From contig CANJUR010000004.1 of NCBI GenBank assembly GCA_947477565.1, positions 122,646-186,645 on the forward strand: a stretch of DNA of 64,000 nucleotides, written 5' to 3'. The stretch is from Deltaproteobacteria bacterium. GTDB taxonomy: Bacteria > Myxococcota_A > Polyangia > Polyangiales > Ga0077539. How positions within the stretch are numbered: the first letter of the stretch is position 1; every line of letters starts with the position of its first letter. This document shows, piece after piece, positions 1 through 8,917 of this stretch. The notes below the pieces were generated by a model. The model was given only the letters and a program-made list of their open reading frames with translations, was not told where the DNA came from and did not search any database. Made by a program: the position numbers and the translations under genes.

Positions 1-180
1 TTGAAGCGCGGGGACAAGGTGATTGTCACGTCGTGGGATTCGGACAAGGGGTTCGTGCTGGTAGAGCCCCTTGATCGGTTCACGAGCGTGCGGATTGACA
101 CGGACGCGAAGGCCGAGGACGACGCGGAGAATCTCTCGGCGAAGTCCAGCGACGGCGCGGGCAAGCGGGTGCTAGGGTAG
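1..180 (+). CDS. C-terminal fragment of a small protein upstream of flotillin (possible OB-fold/NfeD-YqiJ type)
   Basis: The first reading frame is open from the window edge to a TAG at 178-180, giving 59 residues; the true start lies outside. The visible part begins with alternating basic and hydrophobic residues (KRGDKVIVTSWDSDKGFVLV), as in a small beta-barrel, and ends in an acidic, low-complexity tail. It ends 62 bases before the flotillin gene on the same strand, so it is probably co-transcribed. In other bacteria flotillin genes often follow an NfeD or YqiJ-type membrane protein with a C-terminal OB fold. That assignment here is inference from position and residue pattern, since no diagnostic motif is visible. 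Confidence 0.45.
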   Translation: MKRGDKVIVTSWDSDKGFVLVEPLDRFTSVRIDTDAKAEDDAENLSAKSSDGAGKRVLG

Positions 181-242
181 AGGCGGTCTGGTGGGTTGCG
201 GGCCTTCTTGGTGGCCTCGCAGGTTCGACGGAGGAGTGTCTG

Positions 243-2039
243 ATGGAGCAGTTGATCCCCATCCTTGTTGCGGTGGTCGCGCTGGTTTTGCTGGCGTTCG
301 GAGTGTTTGCGCTGCTGGCGCGATTCTACCGACAGGTCGATCAGGGCAAGGCCCTCATCGTAAACACCCTTAAAAACGAGCCGCTCGTGACGTTCACGGG
401 CGCGATTGTCTATCCGATCATCCATCGGGCCGAGGTGATGGACATCTCGGTGAAGACCATCGAGATCGACCGCCGCGGCAAAGAAGGGTTGATCTGCAAA
501 GACAACATCCGCGGGGACATCAAGGTCACGTTCTTTGTGCGGGTCAACAAGACCCACGAAGACGTGCTGAAGGTGGCGCAGGCGATTGGGTGTGTTCGCG
601 CGAGCGACCAGGGCACTGTCGAGGGGCTCTTCGAAGCGAAGTTTGCCGAGGCGCTGAAAACCGTCGGCAAGAGGATGAACTTCGAAGACCTCTACAAAGA
701 ACGCGACCACTTCAAGGACTCGATCATCGAGATCATCGGCAAGGATCTCAACGGGTTCGTGATGGACGACTGCGCCATCGACTACCTGGAGCAGACGCCG
801 ATCGAGTCCCTCGACCAGAACAACATCATGGACGCCGAAGGGATCCGGAAGATCACCGATCTCACGGTGACCCAGAACCTCAAGACCAACGAGCTTCGCC
901 AGAAGGAGCGCATGGAGACCGGGTCGCAGAACCTGGCCGGCGACGAGGCGATTTTCCGCTTCGAGCAGAAGCGCTCGGAGGCCGAGGCGCGCAAGAACAA
1001 GGAGGTCTCCATCGCGCAGTCGCGTGAGCAAAACGAGGCCCAGCGCGTCGCCAACGATGAGGCCAAGCGCACCCTGCTCGGGCAGGAGAAGAACTCCGAA
1101 GAGACCCTCGTCGCGCAGCAGACCCGTGAGCGCGGTGTGCTCGTCGCGATGAAGAGCAAGGAGCGCGAGATTGCTGTGGAGATCGAGCGCGTGGAGCGGG
1201 CGCGGCAGATGGAGGTCACCACGCGAGAGAGCGACGTGATGGCCCAGAAGATCACCCGGCAGGCGGAGATCGAGCGACAGAAGAAGGAGATCGCCGAGGT
1301 GGTGCGCAGTCGCATCGCGGTGGACAAGACCGTCGCGGAAGAAGAGGAGCGCATCAAGGACGTGCGCGTGTTGGCGGAGGCCAACCGGCAGCGCGAGGCG
1401 ATGAAGATCGGCGCGGAGGCCGAGGCGTCGCAGAACACCACGCGGCTGGTGAAGGCGGCGGAGGCGGCGGAGGAGGTCGCCCGGGCGCAGGCGCGGCAGC
1501 GGCTGGTGCTAGCGGATGCGGACCTCGAAGTGGCGGACAAGCAGTCGCGCGCGAAGGTGCGGCTGGCCGAAGGCAACCAGGCGGAGGCGGCGGCGGCGGG
1601 CCTCGCGGCGGCGCGTGTGCGCGAGGCCGACGCGAAGGCACTGGAGCTGACCGGCGCGGCGGAGGCGAGCTCGATTCGCGCGAAGATGAGCGCCGAGGCG
1701 TCGGGAATCGGCGAGAAGGCCGAGGCCATGAAGGCGCTCGACAGCGTGAGCCGCGAGCACGAGGAGTTCAGGCTGCGGCTGGAGCAGCAGAAGGTGATCG
1801 CGCTGGAGTCGATTCACGCCAAGCGGGACGTCGCCGGGGTGCAGGCGGAGGTGCTCCGCTCGGCGTTTGAACACGCGAAGATCAACATCGTGGGCGGTGA
1901 CGGCGCGTTCTTCGAGCGCTTCATCCGCGCGGTGACGGTGGGCCAGTCCATCGACGGTGCGGTCGATCAGAGCGAGGTGCTCAAGAGCCTCATGAGCCAG
2001 CTCGGGACGGTCTCCAGCGACGACGCACCCAAGGACTGA
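243..2039 (+). CDS. Flotillin / SPFH-domain membrane scaffold protein
   Basis: 598 residues. The ATG at 243 is preceded by GGAGGAG at 230-236, six bases away. Residues about 3-25 form one hydrophobic segment that anchors the protein in the inner membrane. Residues about 30-200 fit an SPFH (band 7) domain, and residues about 210-540 are a long charged coiled coil rich in Glu, Ala, Arg and Lys with AEA repeats, as in flotillins and E. coli YqiK. Flotillins oligomerise into membrane microdomain scaffolds. The gene ends 6 bases before the giant ATPase gene, so the two products are probably made together and may form one membrane-tethered complex. The family assignment is secure; the partner ATPase is what is unusual. 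Confidence 0.9.
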   Translation: MEQLIPILVAVVALVLLAFGVFALLARFYRQVDQGKALIVNTLKNEPLVTFTGAIVYPIIHRAEVMDISVKTIEIDRRGKEGLICKDNIRGDIKVTFFVRVNKTHEDVLKVAQAIGCVRASDQGTVEGLFEAKFAEALKTVGKRMNFEDLYKERDHFKDSIIEIIGKDLNGFVMDDCAIDYLEQTPIESLDQNNIMDAEGIRKITDLTVTQNLKTNELRQKERMETGSQNLAGDEAIFRFEQKRSEAEARKNKEVSIAQSREQNEAQRVANDEAKRTLLGQEKNSEETLVAQQTRERGVLVAMKSKEREIAVEIERVERARQMEVTTRESDVMAQKITRQAEIERQKKEIAEVVRSRIAVDKTVAEEEERIKDVRVLAEANRQREAMKIGAEAEASQNTTRLVKAAEAAEEVARAQARQRLVLADADLEVADKQSRAKVRLAEGNQAEAAAAGLAAARVREADAKALELTGAAEASSIRAKMSAEASGIGEKAEAMKALDSVSREHEEFRLRLEQQKVIALESIHAKRDVAGVQAEVLRSAFEHAKINIVGGDGAFFERFIRAVTVGQSIDGAVDQSEVLKSLMSQLGTVSSDDAPKD

Positions 2040-2045
2040 TCCATC

Positions 2046-5000
2046 ATGGCCGACGCCTCGCCGGACGCTCCCACCCCGAACGCGCCGACGAGCGCGGCCA
2101 CGACGACTGATGACCTCGGCGGCAGCTACGAGGTCATCCGTCGGCGGCTTATCGCCACCACGGAAACGCTCTCGCAGAAGGCCGAGCAGCTCAACGCCCG
2201 CCGCAAGGAGGTCTTCGGCGGCAGCGAGCTTGCGCTCGTCGCCACGGAGCGGGTGCGCACGGAGAACAACTGCCTCCCGCGGGACATCGTCGCGATCGGC
2301 TCGCGCCTGCTCGTGGGCTTCGACGTCTTCGTCGGGATGAAGGCCGAGGTGACCGTCCCGGACGTGTTCGCCCTCTTCAGCCTCGACCGCACCGACGCCA
2401 CCGCGCTCACGCTCTCTTCTCTCCCCCTCGACGACGGCGGAATCTTCTCCGAAGAGCGCTTCCAGAAGGACTTCACCGACCTTTTCCGGTACGTCCGCGA
2501 CGCCCGCCTTGGGCAACTCCGGCGCACCGATCAGCGCCTGCTGGCGGTTTTCAACACCGGTGCGGGCGAGCGTGACAAGCGGGTGCTCCGCTGGGGCATC
2601 GACGCCGGCGGCCAGGTCTCGTACCTGGACGCGCGCGGCGAAGACGACCACGTCCGGCCGCGGGCGCATGACTTCACCTGGAAGGTCACCACCCGCGACG
2701 ACCAGGTGCAGGGGCGCTTCCCTCACGTGTCGATTCTCGACGAGGTCTTCGTCGAGACCATCGGCGGCGACCTCACCATCAAGGTCGAGAACAACACCGC
2801 CTCGGGCCAGGGGCTCTATTCCGAGCCCGTCGAGGACGCCAACCAGGCCCTCGACGACGCGCAGATCGCGTATGCGCGACTGGGCACGCTGATCCTGCTG
2901 CGGGTGAAGCCCTACCGCGAGACGGCGTCGCGGTACTTCATCTACAACCCGCGGCGGCGGCAGGTGCTTCGCGTCGATTCGCTCGAGCAGGCGTGCCTCG
3001 CGCTGCCCGAAGACCAGGGGGTTCTTTACCCCGATGGGTATTACCTCCTCACCGGCGAGCACAAGCGCTTCGAGACCACCGGCGGTCCGATGCAGTTTGA
3101 GCGGGTGGTGAAGGCGCCCAACGGCGAAGACGTGCTCTACGTTTTCTACCGCGACTCCGACGGGAGCTACCTGCTCTTCCCGTACAACCTGATCCGCAAG
3201 GAGGTGGCCGCGCCCATCGCGTGCCACGGGTATTCGTTGTTCGAAGACGGCACGCTCATCGTGGTGCGTGCGGCGCCCGGCGACGAGCCCACGCGCGTCC
3301 ACCCGATGCAGGTCTGGCGCACGCCCTTCACCTCCGCGGAGTTTGCGGCGACGGCGCCGAAGACAGGATCTTTCCTGGCGAAAGTGGGCAACCCCGACCT
3401 GGTGCGGGGGATCTCCGAGTCGCTCTCTCTCAAGCGCCTCGCCAACGCCGACGCGCCCACGCGGCAAACCTGGGAAGACCTCATCGGGGCGAGCGGCCGG
3501 ATGGTGGATGCGTTCCACTGGCTGGGCCACGCGGAGTGCTTCGATCTCCTCTCGACCCTGAAGGAGCTGCGCGCCATCGCCGAGCAGATCATCGACGAGT
3601 TTGAGAAGGTCGAGGCGATTCGCAAGCGCGCGGTCGAGGCGCTCGCGAAGGCCGAGGAGCAGCAGCGGGCCATCCTCGCGGGTCGGCCGGAAGACATCGC
3701 ATCGGCGGCGGAATTCATGGCCGCGCTCACGGCGCTACGACGGCAGCGGGGCGTGCTCGGCACCCTGCGTGAGCTGCGCTACATGAACCTCGCGCGGGTC
3801 GAGGCGCTCGAGAAGCAGGTCGATGCGCGCTTCAAGGAAACGAGCTTTGCAGCTGCGGGATTTCTGTCCGGCGGCGACTCGCTCAAGCCGCTGCTCGACG
3901 CCATCGCGGTGGCCGTCGAGCGCGCCAGCAAGGCCGTGCGCACGATCGAAGTCGCGCCCGTGGCCGCGGAGGTTGACACCGTCCACGAGGGGCTGACGGT
4001 GCTGTCTGAGACCGTCGCGGGGCTCGAGGTCGATGACCCGACGATGCGCACGAAGATCCTCGATGCGGTGAGCGAGGTGTTTGCGCAGCTCAACCGCGCC
4101 CGGGCGATCGTGCAGGCCCGCGCGAAGGAGCTTCGGGGAGCAGAAGGTCGCGCCGAGTTCGCCGTGCAGGTGAAGGTCTTCCAGCAGGCCGTGCAGAGCG
4201 CCCTCGCGGTGGCCGAATCGCCGGAGAAGTGCGACGCCTCGCTCTCGCGCCTGCTGGTGCAGGTCGAGGAGTTGGAGGGGCGCTTCGGGGAGTTTGACGA
4301 GTTTGCCGTGGAGCTCGCCACGCGCCGCGAAGAGCTGCACGACGCCTTCAGCGGGCGACGGCAGACGCTCCTCGATGAGCGGCAGAAGCGCGCACAAAAC
4401 CTCCTCACGGCCGCCGATCGCATCCTTCAGGGGGTGCTGCGGCGGGCGCGGGCGTTCGCCTCCGCGGAGGAGCTCAACGCGTTCTTTGCGGGCGACCCGA
4501 TGGTGTCCAAGGCGCGCGAGCTGGTCGAGCAGCTTCGCGGTCTCAACGACACGGTCAAGGCTGACGAGGTTGACGGACGCATCCGTTCGGCGAAACAGGA
4601 CGGGCTGCGCGCCCTGCGCGATCGGAGTGACCTCTTCGAGGGCGCGGACAACGTCATCAAGTTTGGGCGGCACCGGTTCTTCGTAAACACGCAGCCTCTG
4701 GAGCTGACCATCGTCCCGCGGGACGGTCTGCTCGCGGTGCACCTCACGGGCACGGACTACTTCGAGTCCATCGAAGACGCGGTGCTCAACGAGGCCCGCG
4801 ATCTCTGGGAGCAGACGCTCCCGAGCGAGTCCCCGGAGGTCTACCGCGGCGAGTACCTCGCATACACGGTGCTGCGCGCCGCCCTCCGCGGCGAGGCGGG
4901 CCTCTCCCTCGACCGACTGAAGCAGGAGAGCCTCACCGATGGGGGATTGCTCGCGACGGTGCGCGCGGCGGCGGCCGACCGCCACGACGAGGGCTACGAG

Positions 5001-7817
5001 CGCGGGGTACACGACGTCGATGCGGCGCTGATCCTGGCGAAGTCAGTGGTTCTTCTGGGCGCGGCGGGGACGCTCCGCCACGAGAGCGCGGCGCGGGCCC
5101 TCGGCGTGCTGCACCTCGCGTCGCTCGACGACACCACCCGCTCGCTGCTCACGCGGCGCTGCCGGAGCGCGGCGCGGCTGCGGGCCATCACCGGCGCCGC
5201 CGATGCTCAAGACGAAATCACCCGCGAACTCACGGAGACCATCGCGGCGACGAGCGCGCACTGGCGGCTCCCTGCGAGCGAGGGTGAGCGACGGCGGGCC
5301 GGGCGCTACCTGGTCGATGAGATGGGCACTGGGAAGACGAAGTGCGTGCTGTCCGGCGAGGCTGTCGCGCTGCGCGACGCGTTTCTGGCAGCGGCGCACG
5401 AGGCAGGCGCGCGGCTGCCCTTCGAGGACGACGTGCGGGCGCTGGAGAAGTTTCCCGCCGAGGCACTGGCGCTGGCGCTGCGCTGGGTAGAGGGATTCGC
5501 GACGCGCACGCCCGGTGGAGGAGGGTTTGCGCGCGAGGTGGCGGTCGCGCTCATCACCGCAAAGCGGGTCGAGCGCGAGGCGAGCAGCGTGGTCCTGGAG
5601 GGCACCGTGGAGGGCCTGCTCGGGCAGCACGGGCGGGTGCGCGAGCGGGCGATGGCGCTGCGTCTGGATGAGTTTCTGGCGCGGCTGGAGGGGTACGTCG
5701 AAGACCGGCTGCCGCGGTGGCGCGCGTACCGCAAGGCGCGCACGGACGTGGCGACGCGCGAGCGGAACCGGCTACGGCTCGACGAGTTTGCGGCGCGGGT
5801 GCTCTCAAGCTTCGTGCGCAACCAGCTCATCGACGAGGTGTACCTCCCGCTTGTGGGGGCCAACCTGGCCAAGCAGCTGGGCGCAGCCGGGGACGCCAAG
5901 CGCACCGACCTGATGGGGTTGCTGCTGCTTGTCTCGCCGCCGGGGTACGGCAAGACCACGCTGATGGAATACGTGGCCAGTAAGCTTGGCCTGGTGTTCG
6001 TGAAGGTGAACGGGCCGTCGCTCGGGCACGGGGTGCTGAGCCTCGACCCGGCGGAGGCGCCCAACGCCACGTCGCGGCAGGAGGTGGAGAAGATCAGCCT
6101 CGCGCTCGAGATGGGCAACAACGTGATGCTGTACCTGGATGACATTCAGCACACGAACCCTGAGCTGCTGCAGAAGTTCATCTCGCTCTGCGACGGGTCG
6201 CGGCGCATCGAAGGCGTCTGGAAGGGTCGTACGCGAACGTACGATCTCCGCGGCAAGCGGTTTTGCGTGGTGATGGCGGGCAACCCGTACACCGAGTCTG
6301 GTGCGCGTTTTCGCATCCCGGACATGCTCGCCAATCGTGCGGATACGTACAATCTCGGCGACATCCTGGGTGGCCGCGACGACGCCTTCGCGCGTTCGTA
6401 CCTGGAGAACGCCCTCACCTCCAACGCCACCCTCGCCCCGCTCGCCGGCAGAGACCCGAAGGACCTCGACAAGCTCATCCGCATGGCGGAAGGCGAGGCT
6501 GTCCCATCGACGGAGCTTGCGCACCCGTACAGCGCGGCGGAGGTCGCGGAGGTCACCGCGGTGCTGCGCAACCTCATGCTCGCGCAGCGGGTGCTGCTGG
6601 CCGTCAACGCGGAGTACATCCGCAGCGCATCGCAGGAGGACAGCTACCGCACGGAGCCTGCGTTCAAGCTGCAGGGCAGCTATCGCAACATGAACAAGAT
6701 CGCCGAAAAGGTGGTCTCCGCGCACACCGCCGACGAGGTGCAGCGGCTGATCGACGACCACTACGCGAGCGAGTCGCAGACGCTCACCACCGGCGCCGAG
6801 CAGAACCTCCTGAAGCTCGCCGAGATGCGGGGCCGCGCCTCCGACGAGCAACGGGCGCGCTGGGAGGCGATCAAGAAGGAATTCGCGCGGCAGAAGCGCG
6901 TCGGCGGGAAGGACGACGACCCGGTCGCGCGCGTCACCGGGACGCTCTCCACGCTCGGCGAAGAGCTTGAACGCATGCGCGTGGAGATCACCCGCGCGTC
7001 GGATCGTTCGGTGGACGAACAATCCAACACCGTGAAGGCCCTCGGGCCGCAGTTGGTGAACCTGGAGTCGGCGCTCCGCGCGGTGGCGCGGCCGACGCTG
7101 GAGGTGAAGGTTCCTGGGCCGGAGGCGACCGCGAGCGCGATCGTCGATCGGTTGTCAGGCCTGGCCACCACGCTCGGTCCGGTGTTGCGCGCGACGCAGC
7201 ACGGGCTCGGCACGCTGCCGGACGTGCTGACCACCATCGTCACGGTGCTCGAACGCCTCGAGAAGCAGCTCGCCGAAGGGGGCTTCGCGGTCGCCGTGGC
7301 GGGCGCTGGAGCCGCGTCGTCGGGCGAGTCCTCGGTCGCTCCCGCGGTCTCCTCGGCTCCGGCCGCGGTGCCGGCGGTCGGTCGTCGAGCGACGGTGCCG
7401 CCGCCGTCCCGGCGCGCCGAAGTGCCGACCGCGGCCTACGAGCTTCCGCCGCTGGCGGGCGTCGGCGAGGCCGCCCCGGCGATCGGACGGTTGCGCTTCG
7501 AGTCCGAACTCGGCGCGGTGAGCGTGTCGAACTTCTTTGTTTCCCCGGGGGTCGATCGCGACGTCGTGCGCGAGGGCGGCGTCTTCGTGCAGACGTACCG
7601 CAAGCTTCCCGCGGTCGGCGCGGTGGTGACCGTGGCGCTGCGCTTCGCGGGCGGCGCGGTGATCGAGACCGAGAGCGAGGTGGTCTTCGCCGTCGAGGCG
7701 TCGCTGAGCGAGCCGCACCCCGGCTTCGGCGCGCGCCTGCTGCGGCTCACCCCGGCGCAGGAGGGCATCCTGCGGCGCTACCTTCTCGACCGCGATCCGC
7801 AGGTGCTGAAGGGCTGA
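2046..7817 (+). CDS. Giant AAA+ ATPase (DUF3686/'DNA repair ATPase' type) with C-terminal PilZ-like domain
   Basis: 1923 residues, starting 6 bases after the flotillin gene. The N-terminal third resembles DUF3686 proteins, often annotated as ATPases involved in DNA repair; residues about 500-900 are helical and coiled-coil. A first P-loop-like motif DEMGTGKT is at residues 1091-1098 (SNF2-like, but I see no helicase motifs after it). The main AAA+ module has Walker A SPPGYGKTT at 1297-1305, then Walker B YLDDIQ. A low-complexity Ala/Val/Pro linker follows. Residues about 1815-1918 (GGVFVQT, then FGARLLRLTP) resemble the myxobacterial PilZ-like family but lack the RxxxR c-di-GMP motif. The likely role is an ATP-driven remodeller tethered to the flotillin scaffold; its substrate is unknown. 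Confidence 0.82.
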   Translation: MADASPDAPTPNAPTSAATTTDDLGGSYEVIRRRLIATTETLSQKAEQLNARRKEVFGGSELALVATERVRTENNCLPRDIVAIGSRLLVGFDVFVGMKAEVTVPDVFALFSLDRTDATALTLSSLPLDDGGIFSEERFQKDFTDLFRYVRDARLGQLRRTDQRLLAVFNTGAGERDKRVLRWGIDAGGQVSYLDARGEDDHVRPRAHDFTWKVTTRDDQVQGRFPHVSILDEVFVETIGGDLTIKVENNTASGQGLYSEPVEDANQALDDAQIAYARLGTLILLRVKPYRETASRYFIYNPRRRQVLRVDSLEQACLALPEDQGVLYPDGYYLLTGEHKRFETTGGPMQFERVVKAPNGEDVLYVFYRDSDGSYLLFPYNLIRKEVAAPIACHGYSLFEDGTLIVVRAAPGDEPTRVHPMQVWRTPFTSAEFAATAPKTGSFLAKVGNPDLVRGISESLSLKRLANADAPTRQTWEDLIGASGRMVDAFHWLGHAECFDLLSTLKELRAIAEQIIDEFEKVEAIRKRAVEALAKAEEQQRAILAGRPEDIASAAEFMAALTALRRQRGVLGTLRELRYMNLARVEALEKQVDARFKETSFAAAGFLSGGDSLKPLLDAIAVAVERASKAVRTIEVAPVAAEVDTVHEGLTVLSETVAGLEVDDPTMRTKILDAVSEVFAQLNRARAIVQARAKELRGAEGRAEFAVQVKVFQQAVQSALAVAESPEKCDASLSRLLVQVEELEGRFGEFDEFAVELATRREELHDAFSGRRQTLLDERQKRAQNLLTAADRILQGVLRRARAFASAEELNAFFAGDPMVSKARELVEQLRGLNDTVKADEVDGRIRSAKQDGLRALRDRSDLFEGADNVIKFGRHRFFVNTQPLELTIVPRDGLLAVHLTGTDYFESIEDAVLNEARDLWEQTLPSESPEVYRGEYLAYTVLRAALRGEAGLSLDRLKQESLTDGGLLATVRAAAADRHDEGYERGVHDVDAALILAKSVVLLGAAGTLRHESAARALGVLHLASLDDTTRSLLTRRCRSAARLRAITGAADAQDEITRELTETIAATSAHWRLPASEGERRRAGRYLVDEMGTGKTKCVLSGEAVALRDAFLAAAHEAGARLPFEDDVRALEKFPAEALALALRWVEGFATRTPGGGGFAREVAVALITAKRVEREASSVVLEGTVEGLLGQHGRVRERAMALRLDEFLARLEGYVEDRLPRWRAYRKARTDVATRERNRLRLDEFAARVLSSFVRNQLIDEVYLPLVGANLAKQLGAAGDAKRTDLMGLLLLVSPPGYGKTTLMEYVASKLGLVFVKVNGPSLGHGVLSLDPAEAPNATSRQEVEKISLALEMGNNVMLYLDDIQHTNPELLQKFISLCDGSRRIEGVWKGRTRTYDLRGKRFCVVMAGNPYTESGARFRIPDMLANRADTYNLGDILGGRDDAFARSYLENALTSNATLAPLAGRDPKDLDKLIRMAEGEAVPSTELAHPYSAAEVAEVTAVLRNLMLAQRVLLAVNAEYIRSASQEDSYRTEPAFKLQGSYRNMNKIAEKVVSAHTADEVQRLIDDHYASESQTLTTGAEQNLLKLAEMRGRASDEQRARWEAIKKEFARQKRVGGKDDDPVARVTGTLSTLGEELERMRVEITRASDRSVDEQSNTVKALGPQLVNLESALRAVARPTLEVKVPGPEATASAIVDRLSGLATTLGPVLRATQHGLGTLPDVLTTIVTVLERLEKQLAEGGFAVAVAGAGAASSGESSVAPAVSSAPAAVPAVGRRATVPPPSRRAEVPTAAYELPPLAGVGEAAPAIGRLRFESELGAVSVSNFFVSPGVDRDVVREGGVFVQTYRKLPAVGAVVTVALRFAGGAVIETESEVVFAVEASLSEPHPGFGARLLRLTPAQEGILRRYLLDRDPQVLKG

Positions 7818-7957
7818 ACCCTGGGCCCGTGGGCGCAGGCACGGGGTCACGACGGACTCCCGATGGCAACCGCGCACGAAATGGACTAGAGCCGCGCGGC
7901 ACGAAACGCGCGATCCCGCTGGGGTGGCGCTGCAATGACGGAAGAAAGAGGCAATCC

Positions 7958-8599
7958 ATGGCGGTGTTGAGCGTCACGACGGCGACCTTCCAGCGCGAGG
8001 TGCTGCAGAGCGAACTCCCGGTTCTGATCGACCTGTGGGCGCCCGGTTTTCCGGCGTGCCGACAGCTCTCCGCGAGGGTGGAGGAGGTCGCGCGCGAGCT
8101 GGACGGCAAGCTCAAGACGGTGAAGTGCAACATCGAGGAGAACCCGCAAATCGGGCAGATGTTCAGGGCGACGGAGGTGCCGGTGCTGATCGTCGTCGTG
8201 GGTGGGCGACCGGTCAACGCAGCCAAAGGGGCCATCACGAAAGCGGAGATTCTCGAACTGGTCGAGCCGCACCTCCCCGGCGCCGAAGACGAGATTCCCG
8301 CGAAAGAACTCCCGGCCCTGATCAAGGCCTCGAAGGTTCTCGTCGTTGATGTGCGCGAGACCGCGCCGTACCACCGGGCCCACATTCCCGGAGCGCGCAA
8401 CGTGCCCGGCGAGAGCATCACCCTCGCCGTGCAGGGGCTCGCGATGGAGCGCAAACCTGTAATTCTCTATGACCGCTCCGGCGGCGAAGAAGTGCGCAAG
8501 GCCTTCGAGGCGCTGCAGCAGGTCGGCCTGCCCGCGGCGATCTTGAAGGGCGGCTTCCTGGCCTGGGAGGCCGAGGGCTACGACATCGAACGCTCGTAG
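7958..8599 (+). CDS. Thioredoxin-like/rhodanese-like fusion, both active sites altered
   Basis: 213 residues from the ATG at 7958, with AAAGAGG at 7945-7951; an in-frame start farther upstream would add 43 residues with no recognisable fold. Residues 1-108 are a thioredoxin fold, where the usual WCGPC reads GFPAC (30-34): the first active-site Cys is Phe31 and Cys34 remains; the cis-Pro (EVPVL) is kept. Residues about 112-210 are a rhodanese domain, where the loop that should start with catalytic Cys reads YDRSGGEE with Asp172 in its place. Neither disulfide exchange nor sulfur transfer looks possible by the standard mechanism. A binding or chaperone role is inferred. It stands alone 140 bases after the ATPase gene. 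Confidence 0.85.
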   Translation: MAVLSVTTATFQREVLQSELPVLIDLWAPGFPACRQLSARVEEVARELDGKLKTVKCNIEENPQIGQMFRATEVPVLIVVVGGRPVNAAKGAITKAEILELVEPHLPGAEDEIPAKELPALIKASKVLVVDVRETAPYHRAHIPGARNVPGESITLAVQGLAMERKPVILYDRSGGEEVRKAFEALQQVGLPAAILKGGFLAWEAEGYDIERS

Positions 8600-8701
8600 C
8601 CGCGACACGCCGGTTGGCTGATGGACGGAACGATCGTGGAGTTCAAGGAAGCTTCACGAGAGATCCGCGCCAGACGCCAACAGCGGACGGCGACGTGAAC
8701 A

Positions 8702-8731
8702 TCGATGCCCAACCCGTCGATGCCCAACCCA
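8702..8731. repeat. 15-bp tandem duplication in the intergenic stretch 8600-8917
   Basis: The unit TCGATGCCCAACCC plus one base occurs twice in direct tandem at 8702-8716 and 8717-8731. It lies between the thioredoxin-rhodanese gene and the decayed transposase. The rest of 8600-8917 shows no convincing gene: short frames exist on both strands, but none has a ribosome site or a recognisable product. Confidence 0.5.
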
Positions 8732-8917
8732 CGACCGTGTCGATGCTCGAAGCGAAAATCGCCAAACTCGAGCGCCTTCGATTTCTTTCGCAGCTGACCC
8801 ACCTCCTCCTCGTCGTACCCGACTTTGACAGGTGGCCTCCTGAGCCATGCACACAACCATCGGAAACTACAAGTGTTTCCGACTGATCCGCGCTCGCACC
8901 CCGTGTTACCAGGTTCC

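Noticed and set aside
1509..3530. Long minus-strand frame of 673 codons opposite the flotillin and ATPase genes
   Set aside because: It is antisense to two well-recognised genes, rich in Arg/His/Leu as expected from GC-rich mirror frames, and has no domain.
7829..7957. Possible earlier start of the thioredoxin-rhodanese gene
   Set aside because: The added 43 residues have no recognisable fold, while the ATG at 7958 has its own ribosome site and begins directly at the thioredoxin fold.
8614..8886. 90-codon plus-strand frame after the thioredoxin-rhodanese gene
   Set aside because: It contains the 15-bp duplication, has no ribosome site or recognisable domain and is probably chance.
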